Positions 43,831-54,258 are shown, counted from the first letter of the stretch. The stretch: DNA of 64,000 nt from Prolixibacteraceae bacterium JC049 (GCA_023369685.1 SACZ01000002.1:310001-374000); one strand, 5' to 3'. Notes: generated by a model from the letters alone, not told the origin. Made by a program: numbers and translations.

Positions 43831-46791
43831 ATGAAAATAAAACGAATCAATTTTTCGGTTTTATTACTTGCAATCACCATGTTGCTTTCGACAGCAGCTA
43901 TGGCACAGGTAAGTAAGGTAACCGGTAAAGTGGTTGACGCTTCAACCAAAGAAGCTTTGCCAGGTGTTTCGGTTGTAGTTAAAGGAACAACCTTAGGAAC
44001 TGCAACTGATTTTGACGGTCAATACAGTTTAGATGTAGAAAAAGGAGCCACGCTTGTTTTCTCATTTATTGGTTATACTACTCAAGAAGTAGTTACAAAT
44101 GAAGCTGAACTAAACGTTCAATTAAAGGTAGATACTGAAGACCTTGATGAAGTTGTAGTTATCGGTTATGGTCAGGTTAAGAAATCAGATGCAACCGGAT
44201 CGGTTACAGCAGTAAGTTCTGATGATTTTAACCGCGGAAATATTTCATCTCCACAAGATTTATTAGTAGGTAAAGCCTCGGGAGTAGTAATTACAAGTTC
44301 TGGTGGAGCACCAGGCTCTGGCTCTACAATCCGTATTCGTGGAGGTTCTTCATTAAACGCATCAAACGACCCATTAATTATTGTTGATGGTATCCCAATT
44401 GCAAACAATGATGTATCAGGAAGTAGCAACTTCTTATCGTTTGTTAATCCTAATGATATCGAGTCGATGACCATCTTAAAAGATGCCTCGGCAACAGCTA
44501 TTTACGGATCTCGTGCATCAAACGGTGTAATTATCATTACCACTAAAAAAGGAAAAGCAGGAACGCCATTCAGAATCAATTTCGATATGAAAACGGCTGT
44601 TGCAACTCCAATAAAATATGTTGACGTTTACTCGGGTGACCAAATGCGCCAGATTGCACAAACCAATCCGGTATTCACAAGTGCTCCTGAAAACTACAAC
44701 TTGCTTTGGAATGCTAACACAAACTGGCAAGACGAGATTTTCCGCACTTCTATTTCTCAGGAAAACAACTTGAGCTTATCAGGATCAATCAAAAATATTC
44801 CTTTCCGTGCTTCTGTAGGTTACTCAAACCAAAATGGTATTCTTAAGAATACTCACATGAGACGTTGGACCGGAGCATTAAACATAAACCCAACGTTATT
44901 TAAAGGAACCCTAAAAGCCAATTTCAGCATAAAAGGTATGTTGACTGACAATAACTTTGGTGATGCAGGAGCAATTGGTTCTGCTGTAAATATGGATCCA
45001 ACCAAACCAGTATACGATTCTTCGAAACAAGGTTCAGGAGGATACTTCCAGTGGGAAAACTACGGTGCGAATTTGGGTACTCCAAACCCAGTTGAGCAGT
45101 TAATGGAAGCTGATAACAAATCAGATATCAAACGTATTTTATTGAATGCTCAATTCGATTATGATGTTCCATTCATCAGTGGTTTGCGTGCAAATTTGAC
45201 AGTTGCAACCGACCGTGCAAAAGGTGACGGACACAACAACCGCCCAGTTACTTCTCCAAGCACATTAACAGGAGAATTTGACGGATCTATCAGAAATTAC
45301 ACTTCTGAAAACACCAATGATTTATTAGATTTCTACTTAAATTACACCAGAAATTTTGAAAGCATTAAAAGTAATATCGACTTTACTGCGGGTTACTCTT
45401 GGCAGCACTTCCAAAGAGAAGGTTCTGATGTAAGAAAAGGATTTATCGTTGATGAAAACTCAAATAAGCAGGTTTTCGAATCATCTTACATTTCTGAAAA
45501 CTATTTAGTTTCTTTCTTCGGAAGATTGAAATACTCTTTAGCTGATAAATACTTATTGACTTTCACTTTGCGTAATGATGGTTCTTCTCGTTTTGTTGGA
45601 GACAACAAATGGGGATTATTCCCATCAGCTGCATTGGCATGGAAAATTAAAGACGAAGACTTCTTGAAAAACGTTGATTTCGTTTCGAATTTGAAATTAC
45701 GTTTAGGATGGGGAGTTACTGGTCAGCAAGATATTGGTAATGATTACCCTGCTCAGGCAACTTACATTGCTGCATCAGAAGGTTCATACTATAATATCGG
45801 TGGAACATTTATTCCTACATTACGTCCGAATGCTTACGACCCAGACATTAAGTGGGAAGAAACAACTACACAAAATATTGGTTTGGATTTCGGTTTTATG
45901 GATGAAAAACTAACAGGATCGCTTGATTTGTACATGCGAGAAACAACTGACTTGTTGAACACTGTTACTATTCCAACAGGAAGTAACTTCTCAAATACTT
46001 TGTTAACTAACGTAGGTAGCTTAGAGAATAAAGGTGTTGAATTATCATTGGAGTACCGTGCTATCTCTCGTAAAGATATGTCGTTGAGCTTTGGTGCAAA
46101 TGTTTCATACAATGAAAACAAAATTACCAAGCTACTACTAAACGATGATCCAAACTACATTGGTATTCTTTATGGTGATGCATTCACTGGGCAGAAACAA
46201 GTTACACGTGTTGGACACCCAGCTTATTCATTCTTCGTAAACAAACAGGTATATTATCCTAATGGAATGCCTATCGAAGGTGTTTATGTTGACCTTTCGG
46301 GTCAAGGTGGTGCTGTTAATGGTGACAACGCAGATAAATACATTTATCACAATCCGGTTGCTGACGTATTGTTAGGCCTTTCAGCAAGCTTCACTTACAA
46401 GAACTTCGATGCTTCGGCTTCGGCTCGCGCAAGTTTTGGAAACTACGTTTACAATCAAGTTGCAGCTGGTTCATCATACGATCAAATGTATCAAATTGGA
46501 TACTGGAAAAACATGCCAACGCATTTGAGCGAAACACAGTTTGTAAAACGTCAGTTTACCAGCGATCATTTCGTACAAAATGCTTCTTTCTTTAAGCTTG
46601 ATAACGTAAGTGTTGGTTATACCATCAAAGACTTGTTTGGTAAAATCAGTCCACGTTTCAGCTTCACAGTTCAAAACGTATTTACAATTACAAAATACGA
46701 CGGACTTGACCCTGAAGTATCAGGTGGTATCGACAACAACTTCTATCCACGCCCACGTACATTCATGTTGGGAATAGGATTCACTTACTAA
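43831..46791 (+). CDS. susC: SusC-like TonB-dependent outer-membrane transporter
   Basis: 986 residues with signal peptide (LLLAITMLLSTAAMAQ). A carboxypeptidase-regulatory-like domain (about 27-110: VTGKVVDASTKEALPGVSVVVKGT) precedes the SusC signature LDEVVVIGYGQVKKSDATGSV, the plug (IRIRGGSSLNASNDPLIIVDG, ATAIYGSRASNGVI) and a beta-barrel ending in a terminal aromatic (GIGFTY). It imports alpha-glucan oligosaccharides with its SusD partner. First gene of the operon susC-susD-susE-susF-amylase; 19 bases to susD. Confidence 0.96.
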   Translation: MKIKRINFSVLLLAITMLLSTAAMAQVSKVTGKVVDASTKEALPGVSVVVKGTTLGTATDFDGQYSLDVEKGATLVFSFIGYTTQEVVTNEAELNVQLKVDTEDLDEVVVIGYGQVKKSDATGSVTAVSSDDFNRGNISSPQDLLVGKASGVVITSSGGAPGSGSTIRIRGGSSLNASNDPLIIVDGIPIANNDVSGSSNFLSFVNPNDIESMTILKDASATAIYGSRASNGVIIITTKKGKAGTPFRINFDMKTAVATPIKYVDVYSGDQMRQIAQTNPVFTSAPENYNLLWNANTNWQDEIFRTSISQENNLSLSGSIKNIPFRASVGYSNQNGILKNTHMRRWTGALNINPTLFKGTLKANFSIKGMLTDNNFGDAGAIGSAVNMDPTKPVYDSSKQGSGGYFQWENYGANLGTPNPVEQLMEADNKSDIKRILLNAQFDYDVPFISGLRANLTVATDRAKGDGHNNRPVTSPSTLTGEFDGSIRNYTSENTNDLLDFYLNYTRNFESIKSNIDFTAGYSWQHFQREGSDVRKGFIVDENSNKQVFESSYISENYLVSFFGRLKYSLADKYLLTFTLRNDGSSRFVGDNKWGLFPSAALAWKIKDEDFLKNVDFVSNLKLRLGWGVTGQQDIGNDYPAQATYIAASEGSYYNIGGTFIPTLRPNAYDPDIKWEETTTQNIGLDFGFMDEKLTGSLDLYMRETTDLLNTVTIPTGSNFSNTLLTNVGSLENKGVELSLEYRAISRKDMSLSFGANVSYNENKITKLLLNDDPNYIGILYGDAFTGQKQVTRVGHPAYSFFVNKQVYYPNGMPIEGVYVDLSGQGGAVNGDNADKYIYHNPVADVLLGLSASFTYKNFDASASARASFGNYVYNQVAAGSSYDQMYQIGYWKNMPTHLSETQFVKRQFTSDHFVQNASFFKLDNVSVGYTIKDLFGKISPRFSFTVQNVFTITKYDGLDPEVSGGIDNNFYPRPRTFMLGIGFTY

Positions 46792-46810
46792 CGCTTAAAA
46801 GAATTAGACA

Positions 46811-48424
46811 ATGAATACGTTAAAATCAACTTTTATCATATTGCTTTCAGCGCTGGTAATGACTTCATGCGTTGATGATTTGGACGTTACTCCAAAAGAT
46901 CCGGATGTAATTATGGCCGGAAACTTGAATGACGATCCGGCTTACAAAAAACAAGTATTGGCAAAAATTTACGCCAGCTTTATCATTGCTGGTCAGGGAG
47001 CCAATGGTGGTTCAGACATCAGTGCTTCTGATGAGAACTTCTTTACTACAATGCGTGCACTTTGGAACCTTCAGGAAATTACTACTGATGAGGCAATTTG
47101 TGCATGGGGCGATGTTGGTATTTCTGATTTGAATACTCAAACATGGAGCCCAAGTAACCCATTCCTTACAGCGCTTTATCAGCGTTTGGGATTGAGTATT
47201 ACTTATGCAAATGACTTTATTCGATTAACAAAAGACGATACAGATCCAACAACTATTCAGTACAACGCAGAAGCCCGTTTCTTAAGAGCTTTGGCTTACT
47301 ACTGGTTTATGGATCTATTTGGAAACCCTCCGTTTACTACAGAAGAAGACGGTGTTGGTAAATTCTTTCCAAAACAAATTCAACGTGCTCAGTTGTTCGA
47401 CTATATAGTTGCAGAATTGAAAGCTATCGAAAGTATTCTTCCTGATGCAGGAACTGCATACCCACAAGCCGACAAAGGTGCTGTTTGGATGTTGTTATCG
47501 CGCGTTTATCTGAATGCTGAAGTTTATACAGGAACTGCTAAATGGCAAGAGTGTAAAGAATATACTGATAAAGTTATCAACAGCGGAGCCTATTCATTAG
47601 CAACAGACTATCGTCAAAACTTCAGTGCAGACAACCATTTCCCTGCTAACCCTGAAATGATTTTCGCATGGGAGCAAGATGGTGTAAACACACAAGGTTA
47701 TGTAGGTACTACGTTCATAATCGAGTCAAGTAGTGATGCAACTTACCTTCGTGCTGAAGATTATCATGGATTAACATCGAACACTAACTGGAACGGTAAC
47801 CGTGCCCGCAAAGAGTTCATGAATATTATTGTTGATACACTAGCAACTTATGGTGGAGCAATTGACAAGAGCGACGTAGAGTTCTCTAAAGCTGCAGATG
47901 GTCGTGTATTCTTAAAGATGAAGAAAAGCCTTGATATTCCAAGCGCATCGTCAAGCGGTGACTATGGAGTAGGCGTTTATAAGTTTACAGCACGTAACCA
48001 CGATGGTTCGCAAGCTGCCAACTACAACCCGGCATTTGCAAGTACTGATTTTCCTATTTTCCGTTTGGCCGATGCATATTTAATGCGTGCAGAAGCAAAC
48101 TTCAAATTAGGTGATGCCGCTGCTGCAGTTACCGATATCAATGTGGTTCGTGAGCGAGCTTACGGAAATACAAATGGAAACATTACTGCTTCTCAACTAA
48201 CTCCACAGTTTATCTTGGATGAGCGTGCACGCGAATTCTATTATGAAGGACAGCGTAGAACTGACTTAGTACGTTTCGGTCAGTTTACCGATGGAAGTTA
48301 TGTTTGGCAATGGAAAGGTGGAGCTGCAGCAGGTACACAAACCAGCAGCCACTTGAATCTTTTCCCAATTCCTGGCGACGAGGTTTCAGCCAATAGTAAC
48401 ATCAAACAAAACTCAGGTTATTAA
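46811..48424 (+). CDS. susD: SusD-like surface glycan-binding lipoprotein (RagB/SusD family)
   Basis: 537 residues with lipoprotein signal (FIILLSALVMTSC). SusD landmarks: SITYANDFIRLTKDD, AEARFLRALAYYWFMDLFGN, then ADAYLMRAEANFKLGDAAAAVTDINVVRERA and the C-terminal ILDERAREFYYEGQRRTDLVRFGQF. It forms the hinged lid on SusC and captures oligosaccharide. Length and order match starch SusD proteins. 20 bases to the next gene. Confidence 0.96.
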   Translation: MNTLKSTFIILLSALVMTSCVDDLDVTPKDPDVIMAGNLNDDPAYKKQVLAKIYASFIIAGQGANGGSDISASDENFFTTMRALWNLQEITTDEAICAWGDVGISDLNTQTWSPSNPFLTALYQRLGLSITYANDFIRLTKDDTDPTTIQYNAEARFLRALAYYWFMDLFGNPPFTTEEDGVGKFFPKQIQRAQLFDYIVAELKAIESILPDAGTAYPQADKGAVWMLLSRVYLNAEVYTGTAKWQECKEYTDKVINSGAYSLATDYRQNFSADNHFPANPEMIFAWEQDGVNTQGYVGTTFIIESSSDATYLRAEDYHGLTSNTNWNGNRARKEFMNIIVDTLATYGGAIDKSDVEFSKAADGRVFLKMKKSLDIPSASSSGDYGVGVYKFTARNHDGSQAANYNPAFASTDFPIFRLADAYLMRAEANFKLGDAAAAVTDINVVRERAYGNTNGNITASQLTPQFILDERAREFYYEGQRRTDLVRFGQFTDGSYVWQWKGGAAAGTQTSSHLNLFPIPGDEVSANSNIKQNSGY

Positions 48425-48444
48425 TCGATTAAGCTAAAAGAGAC

Positions 48445-49485
48445 ATGAAAAAAATATTATATATCGCTTTCATTGGACTACTGGGGCTTTTATCAGCTTG
48501 CGAAAAAGATGGAGATCAAGTATTTATGCTTGAAACTCCGGTAGCGCCATCTATTGTTACCATGCCAAACTTAACGTTGGAGAGAAACAATGGTACTAAT
48601 GTTCTGGAGTTTGTTTGTACTCCTGTAAAACCAGGTTTTGCAGCTTCTGCAAACTATTTCCTCGAAGCAGCAGTTTCGGAAACTAATTTTGCAAAAACAA
48701 TTGCAATTCAGTCAAACACAACTGGTACTTCGTTTAAAATTGCAGTTAGTGAATTAAACCAGATCTTATTAAAAGAGTTACCAGCTGATCAAGCTTCGAA
48801 TGTAGACTTCCGTGTACGTTCGGTATTGGTTGTTGATGCAGGAACAACTGCACCAGGAACTGGAGCAAAACCTTTCGAATACACTTCAGATGTTCAAACG
48901 GCAAGTGTAACTGTTTATGGTTTACCTCGATTAGATTTGATTGACTCAGGAATGACACAGAAAATTGAATCGGCTTTGGGTAACGGAGAATACACCGGTT
49001 TCGTAAAATTTGATGTAACCAAACCATTTACTCTACTAGATCCAGATACACAAACAAGTTACGGCGGTGCTGGAGGTACTTTAGCAGCCAATGGTTCAGG
49101 CATTGTTCCTGAAGCTGATGGATGGCATATCCTTACTGCTAATATCTCGGCTTTAACTTACAAAACTGAAGCTTACATGATTGGTTTAGTAGGTTCGGCT
49201 ACTCCGAATGGATGGGACGCTCCTGACTCGAAAATGGATTACCATGCTGCTAGCGGAACATGGCGAATTACAATTGATTTAGTTGTAGGACACATGAAGT
49301 TCCGTAGAAACGACAGTTGGGCTTGGAATATGGGATTTGTTGAAGGAGAAACTCCTGGAATGTCAGGAAATCTACAGCAAGGAGGAGTTGGTAACGATAT
49401 ACCAATCAACGAAGCTGGTAACTATACTGTTATCTTCACTATCCTTAGTGATACTTCAGGTACTTACGAGATCATTAAAAATTAA
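48445..49485 (+). CDS. SusE-type starch-binding lipoprotein
   Basis: 346 residues with lipoprotein signal (ILYIAFIGLLGLLSAC). An N-terminal SusE Ig-like domain (about 28-160: PSIVTMPNLTLERNNGTNVLEF) is followed by carbohydrate-binding modules of the SusE/SusF type; the last shows MIGLVGSATPNGWDAPDSKM and MKFRRNDSWAWNMG, whose Trp residues form the glucan platform. It is expected on the cell surface, holding alpha-glucan near SusCD. Confidence 0.88.
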   Translation: MKKILYIAFIGLLGLLSACEKDGDQVFMLETPVAPSIVTMPNLTLERNNGTNVLEFVCTPVKPGFAASANYFLEAAVSETNFAKTIAIQSNTTGTSFKIAVSELNQILLKELPADQASNVDFRVRSVLVVDAGTTAPGTGAKPFEYTSDVQTASVTVYGLPRLDLIDSGMTQKIESALGNGEYTGFVKFDVTKPFTLLDPDTQTSYGGAGGTLAANGSGIVPEADGWHILTANISALTYKTEAYMIGLVGSATPNGWDAPDSKMDYHAASGTWRITIDLVVGHMKFRRNDSWAWNMGFVEGETPGMSGNLQQGGVGNDIPINEAGNYTVIFTILSDTSGTYEIIKN

Positions 49486-49506
49486 GCGGAGTCAAACAAT
49501 TTAATA

Positions 49507-51357
49507 ATGTTTACGATGAAGAAAAAAACAATATACAGCTTAATGGTTCTTTGGGTATCAGCCATAGCAATTTTTGCGGCATGTACCGAAGACACAGCTA
49601 ATGTTAGACTGCAACCAACTTTGGAAACATCCAATACGCTGAAGATTACTTCTGACTCGGCAACTGTTGTTGGATTTGTAGTAGCTGAAGGTGCTGGTTT
49701 AACAGAAAAAGGTATTTGCTACAGTACTAAGGCAGAACCAACCATTGAGGATAATAAAACTCCATATACCAAGGATACACCGACTGCAACATTCCACGTA
49801 ACACTTTCGGGCTTGGATTATGCGACCAAATATTATGCACGTGCCTATGCAACAGGCGAGGCTGGAACTTTTTATGGTAAGCAAGTTGAATTTACAACAT
49901 TACCTGTTGTTCCTTTCTTAACTACTGCAACTCTTACTCAAATTACTGGAAGCTCAGCTACCGGAGGTGGTGAAGTTACTGGTAATGGTGGCGCAAAAGT
50001 AACTGCACGCGGTGTTTGCTTTGCAACTACTGAAAACCCAACTATCGAGAGTAGTAAAACTACCGATGGCGAGGGAGTAGGAACTTTTGTTAGTACCTTG
50101 GCTGAATTAAGTGGTAATACAACGTATTACGTTCGTTCTTATGCAACAAACAGTGCAGGTACAGGTTATGGTCCTCAGCTTACTTTTAAAACATTAGTTG
50201 ACTTACCTAAGGTTACAACTATTGCAGCAAGCAACGTTACTAAAGTATCTGCAGTTGCTGGAGGTGAAGTAACTGACAATGGTGGTGCTGAAATTAGCGC
50301 TTACGGTATTGTTTGGGGGTTGAGTGAAGATCCAACACTTACCGATAATGTAATTGCCGGAGGTATGACAGCTGAATCATTCTCGGTAAACATCGAGAAT
50401 CTGGAAAAATTCACTACTTACCACGTTCGTGCTTACGCTACAAACAGTGCAGGTACTGCATATGGTGAAAACATGAAGTTCACAACATTGGCAGATATCT
50501 TAACATGGAATCTACCAGGAAGCTATGTTGAAGCGAGTTATCCAGGAACTGAGTTGGCAAATTGGGCTCCGGACAAATCTCCACAAGTAATTAGTACCAT
50601 TGAGAACCCTTCAAAACTGGAAGGTTACGTTTATTTTGCAGGCACAAACAACGAGTGGAAGTTTGCAACTCAAAACAACTGGGATGGTCCTAACTACGGA
50701 GATAATGGTTCTGGTGTTCTTGACCCTAATGGAGGTAACATCCAGTCGCCAGCTGGCTTCTACAAAATTAACGCCGATGCAGAAGCGTTAACATATACTG
50801 CTGTAGCTCAAGTTTGGGGTGTAATCGGAAGTGCTACTCCACAAGAGTGGAACGACGAAACTCCGTTAACTTACCGTCCAAAATTGAGAAAATGGTCAGG
50901 AGCAATGCACTTAACTGCTGCAGAAATTAAGTTCCGTGCAAATCACGATTGGGGTTACAACTATGGTAGCAACGCTGCTGATGGTACACTGCAAGCCAGT
51001 GGGTCAAACATTCCGGTTGCTGTTGAAGCCGATTATGTTATCGACCTTGATTTCAGTACACCAAACGCATACACCTACAGCTTAAATCGTTGGGGATTAA
51101 TTGGTAGCGCAACCCCAGGCGGATGGGATACTGATACTGACCTGACTTGGGATGAGGCTAACGGCGTACTTACCTTGACTGTTGACCTTGTACAGGGAGA
51201 AATCAAGTTCAGAGCCAACGATGATTGGGCATTAAACTACGGAGGTGATCTAAACGGGTTATCGGAAGGTGGTTCCAACATTGCAATTTCTGAAGCTGGT
51301 AATTACACTATTACTTTCAATCCTTGGGATAAAACAGCAACAGTAACAAAGAACTAG
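49507..51357 (+). CDS. SusF-like starch-binding lipoprotein with three extra Ig/FN3-type repeats
   Basis: 616 residues (613 from ATG 49516, which starts the lipoprotein signal MKKKTIYSLMVLWVSAIAIF-AAC). Three ~95-residue repeats (about 35-335) share GGEVTxNGGA...TTYYVRSYATNSAGTGYG, typical of fibronectin-like spacer domains. The C-terminal half holds SusF/E binding modules: EGYVYFAGTNNEWKFATQN, WGVIGSATPQEWNDETPL and WGLIGSATPGGWDTDTDL, each with KFRANxDW. It is expected on the surface, with the repeats pushing the binding modules away from the membrane. An unusual hairpin follows the stop. Confidence 0.88.
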   Translation: MFTMKKKTIYSLMVLWVSAIAIFAACTEDTANVRLQPTLETSNTLKITSDSATVVGFVVAEGAGLTEKGICYSTKAEPTIEDNKTPYTKDTPTATFHVTLSGLDYATKYYARAYATGEAGTFYGKQVEFTTLPVVPFLTTATLTQITGSSATGGGEVTGNGGAKVTARGVCFATTENPTIESSKTTDGEGVGTFVSTLAELSGNTTYYVRSYATNSAGTGYGPQLTFKTLVDLPKVTTIAASNVTKVSAVAGGEVTDNGGAEISAYGIVWGLSEDPTLTDNVIAGGMTAESFSVNIENLEKFTTYHVRAYATNSAGTAYGENMKFTTLADILTWNLPGSYVEASYPGTELANWAPDKSPQVISTIENPSKLEGYVYFAGTNNEWKFATQNNWDGPNYGDNGSGVLDPNGGNIQSPAGFYKINADAEALTYTAVAQVWGVIGSATPQEWNDETPLTYRPKLRKWSGAMHLTAAEIKFRANHDWGYNYGSNAADGTLQASGSNIPVAVEADYVIDLDFSTPNAYTYSLNRWGLIGSATPGGWDTDTDLTWDEANGVLTLTVDLVQGEIKFRANDDWALNYGGDLNGLSEGGSNIAISEAGNYTITFNPWDKTATVTKN

Positions 51358-51391
51358 TTCGCTAAACGAACGTTTGATATTATTATAACTC

Positions 51392-51423
51392 CAGAGACCT
51401 CTCCTTTACAGGAGGGGTTTCTG
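51392..51423 (+). promoter_or_regulatory. Intercistronic hairpin without T-tract between SusF-like and amylase genes
   Basis: A 14-bp stem (51392-51405 with 51410-51423, two G-U pairs) and a 4-nt loop TTAC. It is followed by TCTATAAAC, not a T-run, 14 bases ahead of ATG 51437. More likely an mRNA-stability or processing element, or a partial attenuator, than a full terminator. Confidence 0.55.
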
Positions 51424-51436
51424 TCTATAAACTGAA

Positions 51437-54235
51437 ATGAGTTCAAACATAAATCGAAAATCAATGTCTAAAATATTTCCTTTAATATTGTTATTCTGTT
51501 TTACTAGCCTATTTGCTCTAGGGCAAGTAACATCTGAACCTCAGCTTCCTATTCACAATCAGAAAGTAAAACTTATTTATGATGCCACTCAGGGAACTGC
51601 CGGGCTAAAAGATTTTACTGGAGATGTTTATGCTCATATTGGAGTTTTAACTTCCAATAGTAGTGGTAATTCAGATTGGAAATACGTTAAAACCAATTGG
51701 GGGCAAAACAGCGATGCCACAAAAATGACACGCACTGCTGCCAATACATACGAATTGGAGTTAACTCCAAACATTCGTTCTTACTTTAACGTTCCTACCA
51801 ACGAAAAAATAACTCATATCGCATTGGTATTCCGAAGTGCAGATTCTTCCAAAGAAGGAAAAGCAACCGGTAACAAAGACATCTTTGTAAAAGTATTCGA
51901 AGAAGGATTAGATATTACCATTACTGCTCCTTCTCACCCACACATTGTTCAGACAGGAAGCGATGTTACCATTTCAGCAACAACTACAGTTGCTGCTAAC
52001 ATCGAGCTATTCAAAAACAATACATCTGTTGCAACAGCAGATAACCAAACGTCCATTTCTTATACCGAAACATTCAATGAAGCCGGAGATTTCTGGTTTA
52101 AGGTGATAGCTACATCAGGATCAAACACCGTTCGTGATTCTGTTTTTGTAAATGTAGCAGCACCTGTTCAAAATATTCCTGTCCCAACAGGAATGGTTGA
52201 TGGTATCAACTACTACACCGATGATGCCACTAAAGCAACATTGGTAATTTATGCCCCCAATAAACAACGCATTAATGTACTAGGCGACTTCAACAACTGG
52301 TTGCCAAGCAATGCCAACCTTATGAACAAAGATGGCGATCGTTTTTGGTTGACTATCGAGAATTTGGTTGATGGGAAAGAGTATGTATTCCAATATTTAA
52401 TTGATGGAACCATCAAAATTGGCGATCCTTATGCCGACAAGGTTTCAGATCCATACGATGACAGATATATTTCTGATTCTATTTACCCTTCACTTATCGA
52501 ATACCCTACCGGGAAAGCTGAAGGACGAGCAACCGTTCTTCAGACCAATCAGTCGGTATATAACTGGCAAAACAATAACTTCACTGCTCCTGCAAAGGAG
52601 AAATTAGTTATTTATGAAATGTTGTTCCGCGACTTCACAGAAGAAGGAACTGTAAAAGCAGCTGAAGCTCGTCTGGATTATCTGGAAAAGCTAGGAATTA
52701 ATGCCATTCATCTGATGCCATTCAACGAATTTGAGGGTAATATCAGCTGGGGATACAATCCGAACTTCTACTTTGCACCTGACAAAGCTTACGGAACAAA
52801 AGACGATTACAAGCACTTTATCGACGAGTGTCACAAACGAGGAATTGCCGTTATTCAGGATATTGTATTAAACCATGCTTTTAACTCGTGTCCATTGGTA
52901 CGCATGTATTGGGATTCGGCCAATAATCGTCCAGCTGCAGACAACCCATGGTTTAACCAACAAAGTAACTTTACTAATCCTGCATTGCACTGGGGATCTG
53001 ATTTCAATCACGAAAGTGCAGCGACCCAACAGTTCACTGACAGAGTTCTAAAATACTGGATCGAAGAATACAAAATTGATGGTTACCGATTCGATTTTAC
53101 AAAAGGTTTCGGTAATAATCCGAAAACAGGAAACGACGAATGGGGAAGCCGTTACGATGCAGATCGTGTTCGCCTGTTAAAGAGAATGGCTGAAAAAATC
53201 TGGAGCTACAAAGCCAATGCCTACCTTATTTTCGAACACTTAGCAGACAATAGCGAAGAGAAAGAATTGGCCAATAGCGGCATCATGTTGTGGGGAAATA
53301 TGAACCATAACTACAACGAAGCAACTATGGGGTACAACGAAAATAACAAGTCGAATCTGGAGTGGACTTCGTGGAAAAAGCGAGGATGGGATGAGCCCAA
53401 CCTTATTGCATACATGGAAAGCCACGACGAAGAGCGTATCATGTATAAAAATCTTCAATACGGAAAGGTTGAAGGTAGCTACAACATTAAAACATTGAAT
53501 ACTGCTCTTGCCAGAAATGAGTTGGCAACTGTATTCTTCTTCTCATTTACCGGACCGAAACTAATCTGGCAATTTGGAGAATTAGGATACGACATTTCAA
53601 TTGACGAAAATGGCAGGACAGGTGAAAAACCGGTTCATTGGGACTATTTAAACAATGAAAATCGCAAATGGCTTCACAATAAATATGAAGCGATGATTGG
53701 TCTTAGAAAGCAATTCGATGTGTTTACTTCAGGAACAGAAACACTAAATGTTAATGGCGAAGTAAAACAAATTACACTTACCAACGATGATTTAAATGTT
53801 GTTACTGTTGGAAACTTTGCTACCAGCTCTAAAACGGGAACCATTTCATTCCCTAAAACAGGAATCTGGTACGATTTCTTCTCTGGTAACAGTATCAATG
53901 TAAGTGCAGCCAACTATACCATGCAATTAGCTCCTGGTGAGTATCGCTTATATACCGACAAGCAAATTGAAAACTACAAGCAGAAGTTTACGACTACTCC
54001 TGAGCAGGAAAAGAACAATGGATTAACCATCTATCCAAACCCGGTACGAAGTACTTTAAACATTAACACCACTGAAAACATTAGCAGAGTTGATGTTTAC
54101 AATGCAATGGGGGCTCAGGTATTAACTTCTACTCGCAAACAATTAGATGTAAACTCCCTTTCTTCGGGAATATACATCCTTAAAATAGAAACAAGTAACG
54201 GAAAAATATTCAGTCAGCGTTTCGTGAAACGTTGA
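51437..54235 (+). CDS. Multidomain GH13 alpha-amylase secreted by the type IX system
   Basis: 932 residues with signal peptide (FPLILLFCFTSLFALGQ; ATG 51464 is an alternative start). N-terminal beta domain (about 30-155) with an Ig-like piece to about 250, then a CBM48/E-set module (NVLGDFNNWLPS), then the GH13 barrel: Asp553 in DGYRFDFTKG, Glu600 in LIFEHLAD and Asp664 in MESHDEERI. The tail LTIYPNPVRSTLNI to SQRFVKR is a T9SS type A sorting domain, so it is exported across the outer membrane and probably surface-anchored. It would make the first cut in polymeric glucan. Last gene of the susC operon. Confidence 0.94.
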   Translation: MSSNINRKSMSKIFPLILLFCFTSLFALGQVTSEPQLPIHNQKVKLIYDATQGTAGLKDFTGDVYAHIGVLTSNSSGNSDWKYVKTNWGQNSDATKMTRTAANTYELELTPNIRSYFNVPTNEKITHIALVFRSADSSKEGKATGNKDIFVKVFEEGLDITITAPSHPHIVQTGSDVTISATTTVAANIELFKNNTSVATADNQTSISYTETFNEAGDFWFKVIATSGSNTVRDSVFVNVAAPVQNIPVPTGMVDGINYYTDDATKATLVIYAPNKQRINVLGDFNNWLPSNANLMNKDGDRFWLTIENLVDGKEYVFQYLIDGTIKIGDPYADKVSDPYDDRYISDSIYPSLIEYPTGKAEGRATVLQTNQSVYNWQNNNFTAPAKEKLVIYEMLFRDFTEEGTVKAAEARLDYLEKLGINAIHLMPFNEFEGNISWGYNPNFYFAPDKAYGTKDDYKHFIDECHKRGIAVIQDIVLNHAFNSCPLVRMYWDSANNRPAADNPWFNQQSNFTNPALHWGSDFNHESAATQQFTDRVLKYWIEEYKIDGYRFDFTKGFGNNPKTGNDEWGSRYDADRVRLLKRMAEKIWSYKANAYLIFEHLADNSEEKELANSGIMLWGNMNHNYNEATMGYNENNKSNLEWTSWKKRGWDEPNLIAYMESHDEERIMYKNLQYGKVEGSYNIKTLNTALARNELATVFFFSFTGPKLIWQFGELGYDISIDENGRTGEKPVHWDYLNNENRKWLHNKYEAMIGLRKQFDVFTSGTETLNVNGEVKQITLTNDDLNVVTVGNFATSSKTGTISFPKTGIWYDFFSGNSINVSAANYTMQLAPGEYRLYTDKQIENYKQKFTTTPEQEKNNGLTIYPNPVRSTLNINTTENISRVDVYNAMGAQVLTSTRKQLDVNSLSSGIYILKIETSNGKIFSQRFVKR

Positions 54236-54258
54236 TCAGTCTCTATGTTAGAAATCAA

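Noticed and set aside
51364-51375. AAACGAACGTTT downstream of the SusF-like gene, considered as a third LacI operator
   Set aside because: The arms are shorter and are split by two extra bases at the centre, unlike both perfect sites.
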